NCBI RefSeq assembly: GCF_031085175.1
Contig: NZ_JAVHUY010000016.1
Span: forward strand, 62,001-126,000
Length of the DNA: 64,000 nucleotides
Origin: Phytohabitans maris
Lineage (GTDB): Bacteria > Actinomycetota > Actinomycetes > Mycobacteriales > Micromonosporaceae
Direction of reading: 5' to 3'
The notes below the pieces were generated by a model. The model searched no databases. It saw only the letters and a program-made list of their open reading frames with translations, and was not told the origin of the DNA. Position numbers and translations under genes: made by a program. Of this stretch, positions 7,889 through 16,857 are shown piece by piece (the first letter of the stretch is position 1; the number at the start of each line of letters is the position of its first letter).

Positions 7889-8764
7889 CGGTGGGCGGGC
7901 GCCGAGCCGGGCGACCGCCTCGGTGCCGAGCGCCACCGCCCGCTCCAGCGCTTCCGCCGGCGGGGCTCCGCCGACCCAGGCCGCGAGCAGGCCCGCCGCG
8001 AAGGCGTCGCCGGCGCCGGTCGGGTCCACCACCGCCGGCGCGGGTCGGCCGGGCACCGCGAAGACGCCGGCCGGGCCGGCCCAGACGGCGCCGGCCGGGC
8101 CGCGCTTGACCACCGCGTGCACCGCGACCGTGGCGAGCGCGCGCGCCTGGACGACCGGGTCGGTGCCACCGGCCAGCACGGCCGCCTCGTCGGAGTTCGC
8201 GAGGACGAGGTCGACGCCGCGTACCCAATCCAGGAAGGCCGGGCCCGCGCGCCGCAACGGGCCCGCGGACGCCGCGTCGACGCTGGTGGTCAGCCCACGT
8301 TCGCGGGCCGCGGCCAGCGCGCGGAGGCCGGCCCACCGCGAGGCCGGATCGAGCAGGGGGTACCCGGAGACGTGCACGTGCCGCGCGCCCGGCGCCCCGG
8401 CCAGCGCGGCGTCGACGTCGGCGGGGGAGAGCAGCAGGCTGGCGCCGCGGTCGTTGACCATCGTGCGCTCGCCGTCGTGGGTGAGGACGATCACGGTGCC
8501 GGTGGCGGTGCCCGGGTGGGCGCGCACCGCGCAGCGGACGCCCGCGGCGGCGAGCTCGGCCACCCGGGTCCGGCCGGGCTCGTCGTCGCCGACCGCCGCG
8601 ACGAGCGTGACCTGGGTACCGCGGGCAGCCAGCCAGGCGGCGGTGTTGGCGCCCTGGCCGCCGCCGGCGAAGCGGATCCGCGCGCCCGTGTCGGTGCCGG
8701 CCGCGGGTGGGCCGTCGAGGGCCGCGACGACGTCCGTGACCAGGTCGCCCACCACGACGATCAA
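7880..8764 (-). CDS. psuK: Pseudouridine kinase (PfkB family)
   Basis: 294 aa ribokinase-fold enzyme. GGGQGANTAAWLAARG (residues ~34-49) is the PfkB N-terminal signature, and DPTGAGDAFAAGLL near residue 245 holds the catalytic Asp. PfkB kinases cannot be assigned a substrate from sequence alone. Here the upstream gene is pseudouridine-5'-phosphate glycosidase, which makes pseudouridine the likely substrate: PsuK makes pseudouridine 5'-phosphate and PsuG splits it to uracil and ribose 5-phosphate. The TTG start overlaps the psuG stop as TTGA, indicating translational coupling. The stop codon lies inside the family A hairpin. Confidence 0.8.
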   Translation of the reverse strand: MIVVVGDLVTDVVAALDGPPAAGTDTGARIRFAGGGQGANTAAWLAARGTQVTLVAAVGDDEPGRTRVAELAAAGVRCAVRAHPGTATGTVIVLTHDGERTMVNDRGASLLLSPADVDAALAGAPGARHVHVSGYPLLDPASRWAGLRALAAARERGLTTSVDAASAGPLRRAGPAFLDWVRGVDLVLANSDEAAVLAGGTDPVVQARALATVAVHAVVKRGPAGAVWAGPAGVFAVPGRPAPAVVDPTGAGDAFAAGLLAAWVGGAPPAEALERAVALGTEAVARLGARPPLP

Positions 8765-9666
8765 GCGGCGGCCGCCACCGCGATCCGGCCGGCGAGCTCG
8801 GCGTTGCGCAGGATGATCCGCACATTGACGGCGAGGCTCTTTCCCCCGGTCGCGGAGTGGAAGTGCGCCAGCAGGAACGGCGTGACCGCCTTGCCGGTGA
8901 TCCCCTCGGCGCGCAGCTTGGCCAGGCCCTCGGCGAGGGTGCGGTCGTGCAGCTCCGGGTCGAGCTGCTCGTCGAGCGGGAGCGGGTTGGCGACGACCAG
9001 CCCACCCTGGTGTACGCCCTGCGCGCGCCGCGCGGCCAGCACGGCCGCCACCTGCTCCGGCGTCTCCACGGACCAGTCCAGGTCGAAGCCGGCGTCGGTG
9101 ATGTAGAAGCCGGGGAAGCGGCGGGTGCCGTAGCCGAGCACGGTGACCCCGAGCGTCTCCAACCGCTCCAGCGTGGCGCCCACGTCGAGGATCGACTTCA
9201 CGCCGGCGCAGACCACGGTGATGGGGGTACGGGCGAGCGTGATCAGGTCGTTCGACTCGTCGAAGGCCTCGCGGTGCACCCCGCCGAGCCCGCCGGTCGC
9301 GAAGACCCCGATGCCGGCCGCGACCGCGACCGCGCTGGTGGCGGCGACCGTGGTGGCACCGTCGGCGCCGGCGGCCGCGGCGACGGCGAGGTCGCGTACG
9401 GAGAGCTTGGCGACGCCGTCGGCCATGGCGAGGCGGGTCAGCTCCGTGTCGTCCAGCCCGACGGTCAGCGCGCCGTCGATCATGCCGATCGTCGCCGGTA
9501 CGGCACCCGTCGCGCGGACCGCCTGCTCGATCTCGCGGGCCACCCGAAGGTTGTCCGGACGGGGCAGGCCGTGTGCGACGATGGTGCTCTCCAGGGCCAC
9601 GACGGGCTGGCCGGCGCGGAGTGCCCCGGCGACTTGGGCGCCCACCCGGATGTGAAGGTCCGTCAC
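8761..9666 (-). CDS. psuG: Pseudouridine-5'-phosphate glycosidase
   Basis: 301 aa. Reversibly cleaves the C-glycosidic bond of pseudouridine 5'-phosphate in the cytoplasm. Family motifs are strong: VALESTIVAHGLPRPDN near the N-terminus, PATIGMIDG, VFATGGLGGVHR, and VVCAGVKSILDVGATLE carrying the catalytic Lys. The protein ends GKSLAVNVRIILRNAELAG. GTG 9666 was preferred over GTG 9672 because a TACGGT hexamer sits exactly 7 nt upstream of it and there is no ribosome-binding site. First gene of the psuG-psuK operon. Confidence 0.95.
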   Translation of the reverse strand: MTDLHIRVGAQVAGALRAGQPVVALESTIVAHGLPRPDNLRVAREIEQAVRATGAVPATIGMIDGALTVGLDDTELTRLAMADGVAKLSVRDLAVAAAAGADGATTVAATSAVAVAAGIGVFATGGLGGVHREAFDESNDLITLARTPITVVCAGVKSILDVGATLERLETLGVTVLGYGTRRFPGFYITDAGFDLDWSVETPEQVAAVLAARRAQGVHQGGLVVANPLPLDEQLDPELHDRTLAEGLAKLRAEGITGKAVTPFLLAHFHSATGGKSLAVNVRIILRNAELAGRIAVAAAA

Positions 9667-9673
9667 GATCACT

Positions 9674-9679
9674 ACCGTA
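9674..9679 (-). promoter_or_regulatory. -10 box (TACGGT) for leaderless psuG
   Basis: TACGGT lies 7 nt before the GTG at 9666, so transcription would start at or next to the start codon. Confidence 0.6.
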
Positions 9680-9741
9680 TGTGGCACGTTGGACCGCCCG
9701 CCGCCGAGGTGGGAAACTAAACGGCTGGAGGTGTCGTAAAC

Positions 9742-9960
9742 GTGAGCACTGAGGTTCTCGAGCGTCCGGATCTGAAAGACGCCGATACCGGTCCTGAGAT
9801 GTTCCACTATGTCCGTAAAGAGAAGATCGCCGAGAGCGCGGTCATGGGCACCTTCGTGATCGCACTGTGCGGGGAGACGTTCCCCGTGACCAAGGCGCCC
9901 AAGCCGGGCTCGCCGGTCTGCCCGCAGTGCAAGGAGATCTACGAGTCGATGCGCCAGTGA
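9742..9960 (+). CDS. DUF3039 small metal-binding protein
   Basis: 72 aa. The pattern FHYVRKEKIAES, then CGETF and CPQCKEIYE gives one His and three Cys, likely a zinc site, as in DUF3039. This family is nearly universal in actinobacteria and of unknown function. GTG start with GGAGGTG about 9 nt upstream. It is followed 9 nt later by the TRIC-family gene. Confidence 0.9.
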   Translation: MSTEVLERPDLKDADTGPEMFHYVRKEKIAESAVMGTFVIALCGETFPVTKAPKPGSPVCPQCKEIYESMRQ

Positions 9961-9969
9961 CCGGCCCCC

Positions 9970-10572
9970 TTGCTCTTCGCTGACCTCGTGGGGGTGGCGG
10001 TCTTCGCCGCCTCCGGAGCGACGGCCGGCGTGGCCAAGCGCCTCGACCTGTTCGGCGTGATCTTCGTCGGCTTCGTGGCCGCGCTCGGCGGCGGCATCAT
10101 CCGCGACATCGTGATCGACGTGGTGCCGCCGCTGGCCTTCGCGGACTGGCGCTACCCGACCGTCGCGGCCCTCGTGGCCACCGCCACCTTCTGGCTCCAC
10201 CCGCAGATCGCCCGGCTGCGCCGCACCGTACTGGTGCTCGACGCGGCCGGGCTCGGTCTGTTCACCGTCACGGGCACGCTCAAGGCGCTCGACGCCGGTG
10301 TGCCCGCGGTCGGTGCGTGCCTGATCGGCATGCTCGTCGGCATCGGCGGCGGGCTCGGCCGCGACCTGCTCACCGGCGAGATCCCGGTCGTCCTGCGGCG
10401 CGAGATCTACGCGGTGGCGGCGTTCGCCGGCGCGGTCGCGGTGGTCGCGCTGGAGCGCGCCCAGATGCACCACGACGTGGTACTGCTGGTGCCCGCCGCG
10501 CTCATCTTCGGGGTACGCCTGGTCGCGATCCTGCGCCGCTGGTCCGCCCCGCTCCCGCCGACAGCTGTGTGA
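9970..10572 (+). CDS. TRIC-type (UPF0126) cation channel protein
   Basis: 200 aa with about six to seven membrane helices arranged as two homologous repeats. Each repeat carries the signature glycine-rich Arg-Asp motif: LGGGIIRDIV (residues ~38-47) and IGGGLGRDLL (residues ~123-132). Bacterial members are trimeric potassium-permeable channels homologous to eukaryotic TRIC; some may carry other substrates. The first good start is TTG 9970; the nearby GTG overlapping the previous stop is in another frame. Start confidence is moderate. Confidence 0.85.
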   Translation: MLFADLVGVAVFAASGATAGVAKRLDLFGVIFVGFVAALGGGIIRDIVIDVVPPLAFADWRYPTVAALVATATFWLHPQIARLRRTVLVLDAAGLGLFTVTGTLKALDAGVPAVGACLIGMLVGIGGGLGRDLLTGEIPVVLRREIYAVAAFAGAVAVVALERAQMHHDVVLLVPAALIFGVRLVAILRRWSAPLPPTAV

Positions 10573-10677
10573 CTCCTGCGGCGGCTGTCCGCCAGTGGGG
10601 CCGGTGCGCGGTTATGCTGAAAGCCGCCTTCGCGCCGTCCGCGCGGGGGCGATTTCGTGTGTCGAGGGGGGTGTCGG

Positions 10678-12393
10678 GTGCGGCTGGCGTTGGACGACTT
10701 CCCACCGCTTCGGGCCTGGCAGCGCAAGGCCATGGTGGAGTACCTGCGCCGCCGTTCCGAAGACTTCATGGCGGTGGCCACGCCCGGCGCCGGCAAGACC
10801 ACGTTCGCGCTGCGCATCGCGGCCGAGCTGCTGGCCGACGGCACCGTCGAGGCGGTCACGGTGGTGGCGCCGACCGAGCACCTGAAGGCGCAGTGGGCGG
10901 CCGCGGCGGCGCGGGTGGGCATCCAGCTGGACGCCGCGTTCCGCAACGCCGACATCCACTCCTCGACCGACTTCCACGGGGCCGTGGTCACGTACGCGCA
11001 GGTCGGCGTCGCGCCCCAGGTGCACCGCCGGCGCACGATGACCCGGCGGACGCTGGTGGTGCTCGACGAGATCCACCACGCCGGTGACTCGCGCTCGTGG
11101 GGCGAGGGGGTGCGGGCCGCCTTCGAGCCCGCCGTACGCCGCCTCATGCTCACCGGCACCCCGTTCCGGTCGGACGACAACCCCATCCCCTTCGTGACGT
11201 ACGAGCGGGGCGCTGACGGCCTCCAGCGGTCCCGCTCCGACTCGGTGTACGGCTACGCCGACGCCCTCCGCGACGGCGTCGTGCGGCCGGTGATCTTCCT
11301 GGCGTACTCGGGCGAGACCCGGTGGCGCACCAGCGCGGGCGACGAGCTCGCCGCGCGGCTGGGCGAGCCGATGACCCAGGACCTCGTGGCACAGGCGTGG
11401 CGCACCGCCCTCGACCCGGCCGGCGAGTGGATGCCCCAGGTGCTCCGCGCGGCCGACGCGCGGCTCCAGGTGCTGCGGGCCGGCGGCATGGCCGACGCGG
11501 GCGGGCTCGTCATCGCGACCGACCAGCAGGCCGCGAGGGCGTACGCGCGGCTGATCGAGCGGGTGACCGGCGAGAAGGCGGTCGTGGTCCTCTCCGACGA
11601 CCAGGGCGCCTCGGCGCGCATCGCCTCGTTCTCGGCGTCGGAGCAGCGATGGCTGGTGGCTGTGCGGATGGTCTCCGAGGGCGTCGACATCCCGCGCCTG
11701 GCGGTCGGCGTCTACGCGACGAGCGCCTCCACGCCGCTCTACTTCGCCCAGGCGATCGGCCGCTTCGTGCGCGCCCGGCGTCCCGGCGAGACCGCCACGG
11801 TCTTCCTGCCGAGCGTGGCGCACCTGCTGGGGCTGGCGAGCGAGATGGAGGCCGAGCGCGACCACGTGCTGGGCGAGCCGAAGCGGGCCGAAGAGGAGGA
11901 GCTCTTCGAGCGGGCGCAGCGCACCGAGCAGGCCAGTGGCGAGCTGGAGAAGCGCTTCGAGGCGCTCTCCGCCACGGCCGAGCTCGACCAGGTCATCTTC
12001 GACGGCGCCTCGTTCGGCACGGGCGCGCAGGCCGGTACCCCCGAGGAGGAGGAGTACCTGGGACTGCCCGGCCTGCTCACGGCCGAGCAGGTGGCGCTGC
12101 TGCTCAACAAGCGCCAGGCCGACCAGCTGGCCGCCCAGCGCCGCGCCAAGGCCACCACGGCCGCGCCGGCGGCCGGCGTGCCGCCCCAGCCGGCCGGGCC
12201 GCGTACGGCGGGGGAGCGGCGGATCGCGCTGCGCCGCCAGCTCAACTCGCTGGTCAACGCCCACCACCACCGCACCGGCCTGCCGCACGGCAAGATCCAC
12301 GCCGAGCTGCGCCGGCTCTGCGGCGGCCCGCCGAGCGCCCAGGCCACGATCGAGCAGCTCGAAGAGCGGATCGCCGCGGTCCAGACGCTCTAG
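10678..12393 (+). CDS. Superfamily II DEAD/DEAH-type helicase
   Basis: 571 aa. Walker A is ATPGAGKTTFALRIA, motif II is VVLDEIHHAG (DEIH box), motif III-like is LMLTGTPFRSD, and motif VI is QAIGRFVRARRPGE. The order fits a UvsW/RAD25-like SF2 helicase of ~570 aa found as a single actinobacterial gene. The C-terminal ~170 residues are an acidic, helical extension. It probably remodels DNA or RNA in the cytoplasm; the substrate is unknown. GTG 10678 was chosen over GTG 10657 because GAGGGGGG ends 8 nt before it. A triple-hairpin region and a family B palindrome follow. Confidence 0.85.
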   Translation: MRLALDDFPPLRAWQRKAMVEYLRRRSEDFMAVATPGAGKTTFALRIAAELLADGTVEAVTVVAPTEHLKAQWAAAAARVGIQLDAAFRNADIHSSTDFHGAVVTYAQVGVAPQVHRRRTMTRRTLVVLDEIHHAGDSRSWGEGVRAAFEPAVRRLMLTGTPFRSDDNPIPFVTYERGADGLQRSRSDSVYGYADALRDGVVRPVIFLAYSGETRWRTSAGDELAARLGEPMTQDLVAQAWRTALDPAGEWMPQVLRAADARLQVLRAGGMADAGGLVIATDQQAARAYARLIERVTGEKAVVVLSDDQGASARIASFSASEQRWLVAVRMVSEGVDIPRLAVGVYATSASTPLYFAQAIGRFVRARRPGETATVFLPSVAHLLGLASEMEAERDHVLGEPKRAEEEELFERAQRTEQASGELEKRFEALSATAELDQVIFDGASFGTGAQAGTPEEEEYLGLPGLLTAEQVALLLNKRQADQLAAQRRAKATTAAPAAGVPPQPAGPRTAGERRIALRRQLNSLVNAHHHRTGLPHGKIHAELRRLCGGPPSAQATIEQLEERIAAVQTL

Positions 12394-12505
12394 CCCGATC
12401 TCCTCCCACCCGGCCTCCCGGCCGGCCTCCCGGCCGGGCGACGCCGTCGGGCCGGTGCGGCAACCGAACAAGCCCGCCGCCTCGGTTTCTCACCCGCCAT
12501 CGGGC

Positions 12506-12554
12506 AGATCTAGAACGTTTAGGGCGGATATAGAGCCCTAAACGTTCTAGATCT
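12506..12554. repeat. Family B dispersed palindrome, copy 2
   Basis: Perfect 20-bp arms 12506-12525 and 12535-12554 with a 9-nt AT-rich loop. The arms are identical to the inner 20 bp of copy 1 at 1653-1705 while the loops differ. It lies 112 nt after the helicase stop, between convergent genes. Confidence 0.85.
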
Positions 12555-12708
12555 CCTTGCCCACGGGGTGAGGCCGCCCGCGGACGTGGCAGCGGAGGCC
12601 GGGGGTCTCGGCAGCGCTGCGAGCCGCCGGCCGTAGCGGTGCCCGCGGGAATGCACCCCAAGAAAACGCTCCGCTGCGCTCCACGTTTCCCCGGGGGCCC
12701 CGCGCGAA

Positions 12709-12810
12709 CGGTCCGCAGCTGACGCGGACCGGGGAAAATCTGGGTTTCGCTCTGAGCGAAACCCGCCGAGGAACACAGAACCGGCCGGAGGCACACCTCC
12801 TCCGGCCGGT
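12709..12810. terminator. Three successive hairpins between convergent genes
   Basis: Stems: 12709-12716 with 12724-12731 (8 bp, 7-nt loop); 12742-12751 with 12755-12764 (10 bp, 3-nt loop); 12780-12791 with 12799-12810 (12 bp, 7-nt loop). All three are perfect. Read on the minus strand after the DUF7455 gene, the middle hairpin is followed by ATTTTCC, resembling an intrinsic terminator. Confidence 0.7.
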
Positions 12811-12842
12811 CTACGTCTGTGTGTGCGCTTGCCGAACCTCGG

Positions 12843-13082
12843 CTAGTTCGGATTTGCCATCAGCTCGGCGCCGCGCCAGGTGAACTCGGGGTCCGACACG
12901 AACTGGACCGTGATCTTCACGAGATCCTCGGCGTACTTGTTCGCGTGGTGCCCACAGAACACCAGCTCGCTCCCACCCGCCAGGGTGATGCGCAGCTTGC
13001 CAGCCGCATTGCAGCGGTCGCACCGTTCATCGGCGGCTGGCGGGGCCGCCGTCTCGGGCGGCGGCGTGAGGGTCGGGGTCAT
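12843..13082 (-). CDS. DUF7455 small zinc-ribbon-like protein
   Basis: 79 aa. CDRCNAAGKLRI near residue 21 and FCGHHANKY near residue 43 give a CxxC...CxxH metal-site pattern. The DUF7455 family is commonly encoded just downstream of the principal sigma gene in actinomycetes, as here. Function unknown; a transcription-related role is inferred only from this linkage. ATG start with GAGGAAGG about 4 nt upstream. Confidence 0.9.
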   Translation of the reverse strand: MTPTLTPPPETAAPPAADERCDRCNAAGKLRITLAGGSELVFCGHHANKYAEDLVKITVQFVSDPEFTWRGAELMANPN

Positions 13083-13328
13083 CGCCTTCCTCCTCTGGTC
13101 GTCACCGATGAACACGTTCTTCGGTCGTTGCTCACCTATCGTCCAACACCCATGGTGGGTGCTGCCTTCCCGGAGTGCCCTCTGGGGACCGAGGTCACAC
13201 CCGGGTACCGACAGTGTGCCGTGCGACAAGGGTGCCACGTCAACGATCACATCTGGGCAACGGTGAGATGACCACACCGTGATGTACGGGTGGTGTTCAA
13301 AGCGACACGCTCTGTTGACTAACGTCCC

Positions 13329-14966
13329 TCAATCGAGGTAATCGCGGAGCACCTGTGACCGCGACGGGTGTCGCAACTTTGACATCGTCTTTGACTCGAT
13401 CTGACGAATGCGCTCGCGTGTCACGCCGTAGACCTGGCCGATCTCGTCGAGCGTGCGCGGCTGGCCGTCGGTGAGGCCGAAGCGGAGCCGGACCACGCCC
13501 GCCTCCCGCTCGGAGAGGGTCTGCAGGACCTGCTGGAGCTGGTCCTGCAGCAACGAGAAGCTCACCGCGTCGACCGCGACCACGGCCTCGGAGTCTTCGA
13601 TGAAGTCGCCGAGCTGGCTGTCGCCCTCGTCGCCGATGGTCTGGTCGAGCGAGATGGGCTCCCGGGCGTACTGCTGGATCTCCAGCACCTTTTCCGGTGT
13701 GATGTCCATCTCCTTGGCCAGCTCCTCCGGGGTGGGCTCGCGGCCCAGGTCCTGGAGCAGCTCGCGCTGTATCCGACCGAGCTTGTTGATCACCTCGACC
13801 ATGTGCACCGGGATGCGGATGGTGCGGGCTTGGTCGGCCATGGCTCGGGTGATGGCTTGGCGGATCCACCAGGTGGCGTAGGTGGAGAATTTGTAGCCTT
13901 TGGTGTAGTCGAATTTTTCGACGGCGCGGATGAGGCCGAGGTTGCCTTCTTGGATGAGGTCGAGGAAGGCCATGCCACGCCCCGTGTACCGCTTGGCCAG
14001 CGAGACCACGAGCCGCAGGTTGGCCTCGAGCAGGTGGTTCTTGGCCCGTTCGCCGTCGCGCCCGATCCAGCTCAGGTCGCGGTGCATCTGGGTGGGGAGC
14101 TTTTCCTCGCCCTCCTCGGCGGCGCGCAGGCGCTCCGCCGCGTACAGCCCGGCCTCGATGCGCTTGGCGAGCTCGACCTCCTGCTCCGCGTTGAGCAGGG
14201 GGACCTTGCCGATCTGCTTCAGGTAGGCCCGGACCGAGTCGGCGGAGGCGGTGAGCTCGGCGTCGCGGCGCGCCTGCTTGAGCGCCTCGGACTCCTCGTC
14301 GTCCCACTCGAAGTCGTTGCTGTCGGCGGTGGCGTCGGCCTGCGCCGCCTCGGCGAGCTCGGCCGGCTCCTCGACCACGACGTCTTCGATCTCGGCGGCC
14401 AGCGCCTCGGGATCGATGTCTTCGACCTCGCCCTCGGGCGCCGTGCCGTCGGCGGGCTGCTCGCCACCGGGTGCGGCCTTGGCGCCCTTGACGGCCTTGG
14501 CCGGCCCGTTCTTCGGGGCGGCGTCCGCCGGGGCGGTCTTGGGAGCCGGCTTCGCCGCCTTGGCGGCCGGCTTCGCCGCCGGCCGGGTAGCTGCGTCGTC
14601 GGCCGCGGGTGCGGTCTTCTTGAGCGGGGTCACGGTGGCCTCCTCGGCGGGTGCCGGCTTGGGCACCGGCGCCTTCTTGGCAGCCGTCTTCGTTGCTTTC
14701 GCGGTCGTCGCCTTCGACGCCGGGGTCGCGGACCGCGCGGCGGAAACGCGGCGGCGCGTGCTGACCGAACCGTCCCACACCACGGTCACGCCTCGCTCGG
14801 CGAGGGCCCGCAGGATCTTCTTCGCCTCGGCCGGGGTCACCGCGGCGGCCTCCACGGTCTGCGTGACCTCCGCGGAGGTCAGCTGGCCGCCGGCGCGCTC
14901 GGCGTGGGCGATCAGAGAGTCGGTGATCGAGCGAACGTCGGCGCCGGTGTGGCGAGGCTCTGTCAC
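13329..14966 (-). CDS. sigA: Principal RNA polymerase sigma factor (HrdB/RpoD)
   Basis: 545 aa. The N-terminal ~75 residues are a small helical region 1.1-like domain, followed by a ~130-residue Ala/Lys/Pro-rich linker (for example [19 protein letters not shown]) as in actinomycete HrdB. Region 1.2 is [20 protein letters not shown]. Region 2 includes [20 protein letters not shown] for -10 recognition and melting. Region 4 ends with the -35 helix [20 protein letters not shown]. It directs core polymerase to housekeeping promoters. GTG 14966 has GGAAGG upstream; longer in-frame extension is non-coding. Codons between ~13800 and 13994 are unusually AT-rich for this genome, and 13873-13994 is identical to the other sigma gene. 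Confidence 0.97.
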   Translation of the reverse strand: MTEPRHTGADVRSITDSLIAHAERAGGQLTSAEVTQTVEAAAVTPAEAKKILRALAERGVTVVWDGSVSTRRRVSAARSATPASKATTAKATKTAAKKAPVPKPAPAEEATVTPLKKTAPAADDAATRPAAKPAAKAAKPAPKTAPADAAPKNGPAKAVKGAKAAPGGEQPADGTAPEGEVEDIDPEALAAEIEDVVVEEPAELAEAAQADATADSNDFEWDDEESEALKQARRDAELTASADSVRAYLKQIGKVPLLNAEQEVELAKRIEAGLYAAERLRAAEEGEEKLPTQMHRDLSWIGRDGERAKNHLLEANLRLVVSLAKRYTGRGMAFLDLIQEGNLGLIRAVEKFDYTKGYKFSTYATWWIRQAITRAMADQARTIRIPVHMVEVINKLGRIQRELLQDLGREPTPEELAKEMDITPEKVLEIQQYAREPISLDQTIGDEGDSQLGDFIEDSEAVVAVDAVSFSLLQDQLQQVLQTLSEREAGVVRLRFGLTDGQPRTLDEIGQVYGVTRERIRQIESKTMSKLRHPSRSQVLRDYLD

Positions 14967-15105
14967 GAATGACCTTCCGGAGGCGATGAACGAACGCGGC
15001 CGACCGGCCAGCACAGCACGAGGTGAAGAACTGGCCGGTTTGTGGGAGCCCCCGTCTCGCGGGCCGTCCGGGCGGTGGCGGTCCGCGTCGCGGTGGGCAG
15101 CGTGA

Positions 15106-15111
15106 ATTGTA
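15106..15111 (-). promoter_or_regulatory. Probable sigA -10 box (TACAAT) within a small inverted repeat
   Basis: On the minus strand TACAAT sits 139 nt upstream of the sigA start in one of the few AT-rich spots. It is flanked by CAGCGT/ACGCTG (15098-15103 and 15112-15117). No clear -35 hexamer was seen at 16-18 nt. Confidence 0.45.
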
Positions 15112-15235
15112 ACGCTGTCTGCGGCGATCATCCCGCGACGCACGCCGGGGGAGCGGCTCCGGGGGCCGCCGCAAGGGGTGTTTTCGAGGCTCTGACAGGA
15201 TGATACGGGCCGACCGCGGTTTCTAGGGGGTATGT

Positions 15236-16033
15236 ATGCCGGACGCGGCGGATTTGCTCGCGATCGCGGTGGAGATCGTCCGGGACGCCGGCGAGACCGC
15301 CCGCCGGATGCGCGTCGAAGGGGTCTCCGGCGTCGCCACCAAGAGCACCGACACGGACGTCGTGACCGCCGCGGACCGCGCCGTCGAGCGCCAGGTGGTC
15401 GACGCGCTTCGGGTACGCCGTCCGGAGGACGCGGTCCTCGGCGAGGAGTACGGCGCGAGCGGCACCCACGGGCGCGTGCGGTGGATCCTCGACCCGATCG
15501 ACGGCACCGTGAACTACCTCTACGACCTCCCCCAGTACGCGGTCTCGCTCGCCGCGGAGGTGGACGGGCGGGTGGTGGCCGGCGTCGTACGCAACCCGGC
15601 GACCGGCGCGGAGTGGACGGCGACGCTGGGCGGCGGCGCGTTCCACGGCGGTACCCGGCTGCACGGCTCGCCGCAGACCGAGCTGGCCCAGGCGCTGGTC
15701 GGCACCGGCTTCGGGTACGACCCGGCCCGCCGCGTGCACCAGGCCGGCGTGCTGCACGGGCTGCTCGGCCACGTACGTGACATCCGGCGCTTCGGCTCGG
15801 CCGCGCTCGACCTCTGCGCGGCCGCGGGTGGGCAGCTCGACGCGTACTACGAGAAGGGCCTGAACCCCTGGGACCACGCGGCCGGCGGCCTGGTCGCCAC
15901 CGAGGCGGGTCTGGTGGTCGCCGGCCTCGGCGGGGCACCGCCCGGGCTCGACATGGTGGTCGCCGCCCCGCCCGCGCTCTTCAAGCCGCTCCACGACCGC
16001 CTGGCCGAGCTGGACGCCGCCGGGGGACCCTGA
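15236..16033 (+). CDS. suhB: Inositol-monophosphatase family phosphatase
   Basis: 265 aa. All metal-site motifs of the family are present: [16 protein letters not shown] (Glu of GEE), [12 protein letters not shown] (DPIDGT, residues ~85-95) and [10 protein letters not shown] (WDxAAG). It is a Mg2+-dependent, Li+-sensitive phosphatase acting on inositol 1-phosphate or related sugar phosphates. The gene faces away from sigA, as suhB does next to the mycobacterial sigA region. ATG start with AGGGGG upstream. The substrate is inferred from the family. Confidence 0.9.
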   Translation: MPDAADLLAIAVEIVRDAGETARRMRVEGVSGVATKSTDTDVVTAADRAVERQVVDALRVRRPEDAVLGEEYGASGTHGRVRWILDPIDGTVNYLYDLPQYAVSLAAEVDGRVVAGVVRNPATGAEWTATLGGGAFHGGTRLHGSPQTELAQALVGTGFGYDPARRVHQAGVLHGLLGHVRDIRRFGSAALDLCAAAGGQLDAYYEKGLNPWDHAAGGLVATEAGLVVAGLGGAPPGLDMVVAAPPALFKPLHDRLAELDAAGGP

Positions 16034-16091
16034 GCGGCCGCCTGCCGCCCTATTGCGGGCCGCCCGGGGGGAAAAGCGGGTGGGGCCTTCC

Positions 16092-16212
16092 GCGGGCGGC
16101 TGAGCCGTCGCTCAGGCGTCCGGTCCCGGCGCTTCCGTCTTGGCCGCGCCGCTCAGCCTGCGTCTTGGCCGTCTTGGCGGCGCCGCTCAGGCGTCCGTCT
16201 TGGCCGCGCAGG
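16092..16212. repeat. Degenerate repeats of the cei-like stop-proximal sequence
   Basis: The last codons and stop of the cei-like gene (minus strand GCCAAGACGGACGCCTGAG) recur two to three times in decayed form just beyond the stop, with GCGGCGC spacers. This looks like local tandem duplication. No gene lies in it. Confidence 0.55.
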
Positions 16213-16723
16213 TGCCGGGCGGGAGCTGCGGGCTGCCCAGGTCGACGAGGGACTGGTTGACCTCGGTGGGCGTGGCCAGCTGCTGGAACTGGTCGCCGAG
16301 CACCACGTCGACCGTGTCGTCGGCGCGCTTCGGGTCGTACTGCGTGGCGGCCTTGCCGAGGAAGAACGCCTGGATCACCTGCGAGGACCCGATCCCCTTC
16401 GGCCCGTACCGCAGGAGGGCGACACCGTCGACGCCCTTCGGCTGCGGGTCGTTGCCCTTCTTCTTCAGCTGGAACCCGCGGCCGGCGAAGTCTTCGGCCA
16501 CCGACTCGGCGAGGCCGACGGTGTCTGTCGCGTTGTAGACGTTGATCTTGATGTCTTTCGCCTCGCGGAGCACCAGGTCGCCCTGCGGCCAACCCTCCGG
16601 GCAGCTGGCCGCCGCGACCTCGCCGCCCTGCGAGTCACGCACCAGCGCGACCGCGACAAAGACCAGCGCGAACACGACCAGTACGCCGACGACGACGAGT
16701 GCTCGCACTCGGGCAAAGGTCAT
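16187..16723 (-). CDS. cei: Cei-like protein with LytR C-terminal domain
   Basis: 178 aa. One membrane helix (residues ~9-28, VVVGVLVVFALVFVAVALV) anchors an extracytoplasmic LytR_C domain (IKINVYNATDTVGLAESVAE, then GFQLKKKGNDP). It corresponds in position and architecture to M. tuberculosis Rv2700 (Cei, cell envelope integrity), which lies between suhB and a DUF4193 gene as here. An envelope role is inferred from that homologue. The ATG at 16723 is preceded by TAACCT with exactly 7 nt spacing and no Shine-Dalgarno, so the mRNA is probably leaderless. Confidence 0.85.
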   Translation of the reverse strand: MTFARVRALVVVGVLVVFALVFVAVALVRDSQGGEVAAASCPEGWPQGDLVLREAKDIKINVYNATDTVGLAESVAEDFAGRGFQLKKKGNDPQPKGVDGVALLRYGPKGIGSSQVIQAFFLGKAATQYDPKRADDTVDVVLGDQFQQLATPTEVNQSLVDLGSPQLPPGTCAAKTDA

Positions 16724-16730
16724 GCCGGTG

Positions 16731-16736
16731 AGGTTA
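16731..16736 (-). promoter_or_regulatory. -10 box (TAACCT) for leaderless cei
   Basis: TAACCT, then 7 nt, then the ATG at 16723. Fits TANNNT-N7-RTG. Confidence 0.6.
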
Positions 16737-16857
16737 GCGCCTGGTCGCCGGTCGCGCGGACGGAGGCGCGCAAAGCCGCGAATCAGGTCGAGTCGCCGGT
16801 GTGTTGACGGTGCGTCGGACGCGGGTACCCCTATCTTCGTGTCGCCTGAGTCACATT

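Larger units (their letters stand above)
12394..12842. other. Intergenic region between convergent genes, rich in stem-loops
   Basis: 449 nt with no convincing gene. It holds a short GGCCTCCC direct repeat just after the helicase stop, the family B palindrome at 12506-12554, and three further hairpins at 12709-12810. The small open frames here have no ribosome-binding site or conserved protein features. Confidence 0.7.

Noticed and set aside
12519-12796. Minus-strand 80-90-aa frames after the helicase gene
   Set aside because: They run through hairpins, lack start signals and show no conserved protein pattern.
13329-15938. In-frame N-terminal extension of sigA to nearly 870 aa
   Set aside because: The extension is antisense to suhB, is Arg/Pro-rich noise, and GTG 14966 has a good ribosome-binding site.
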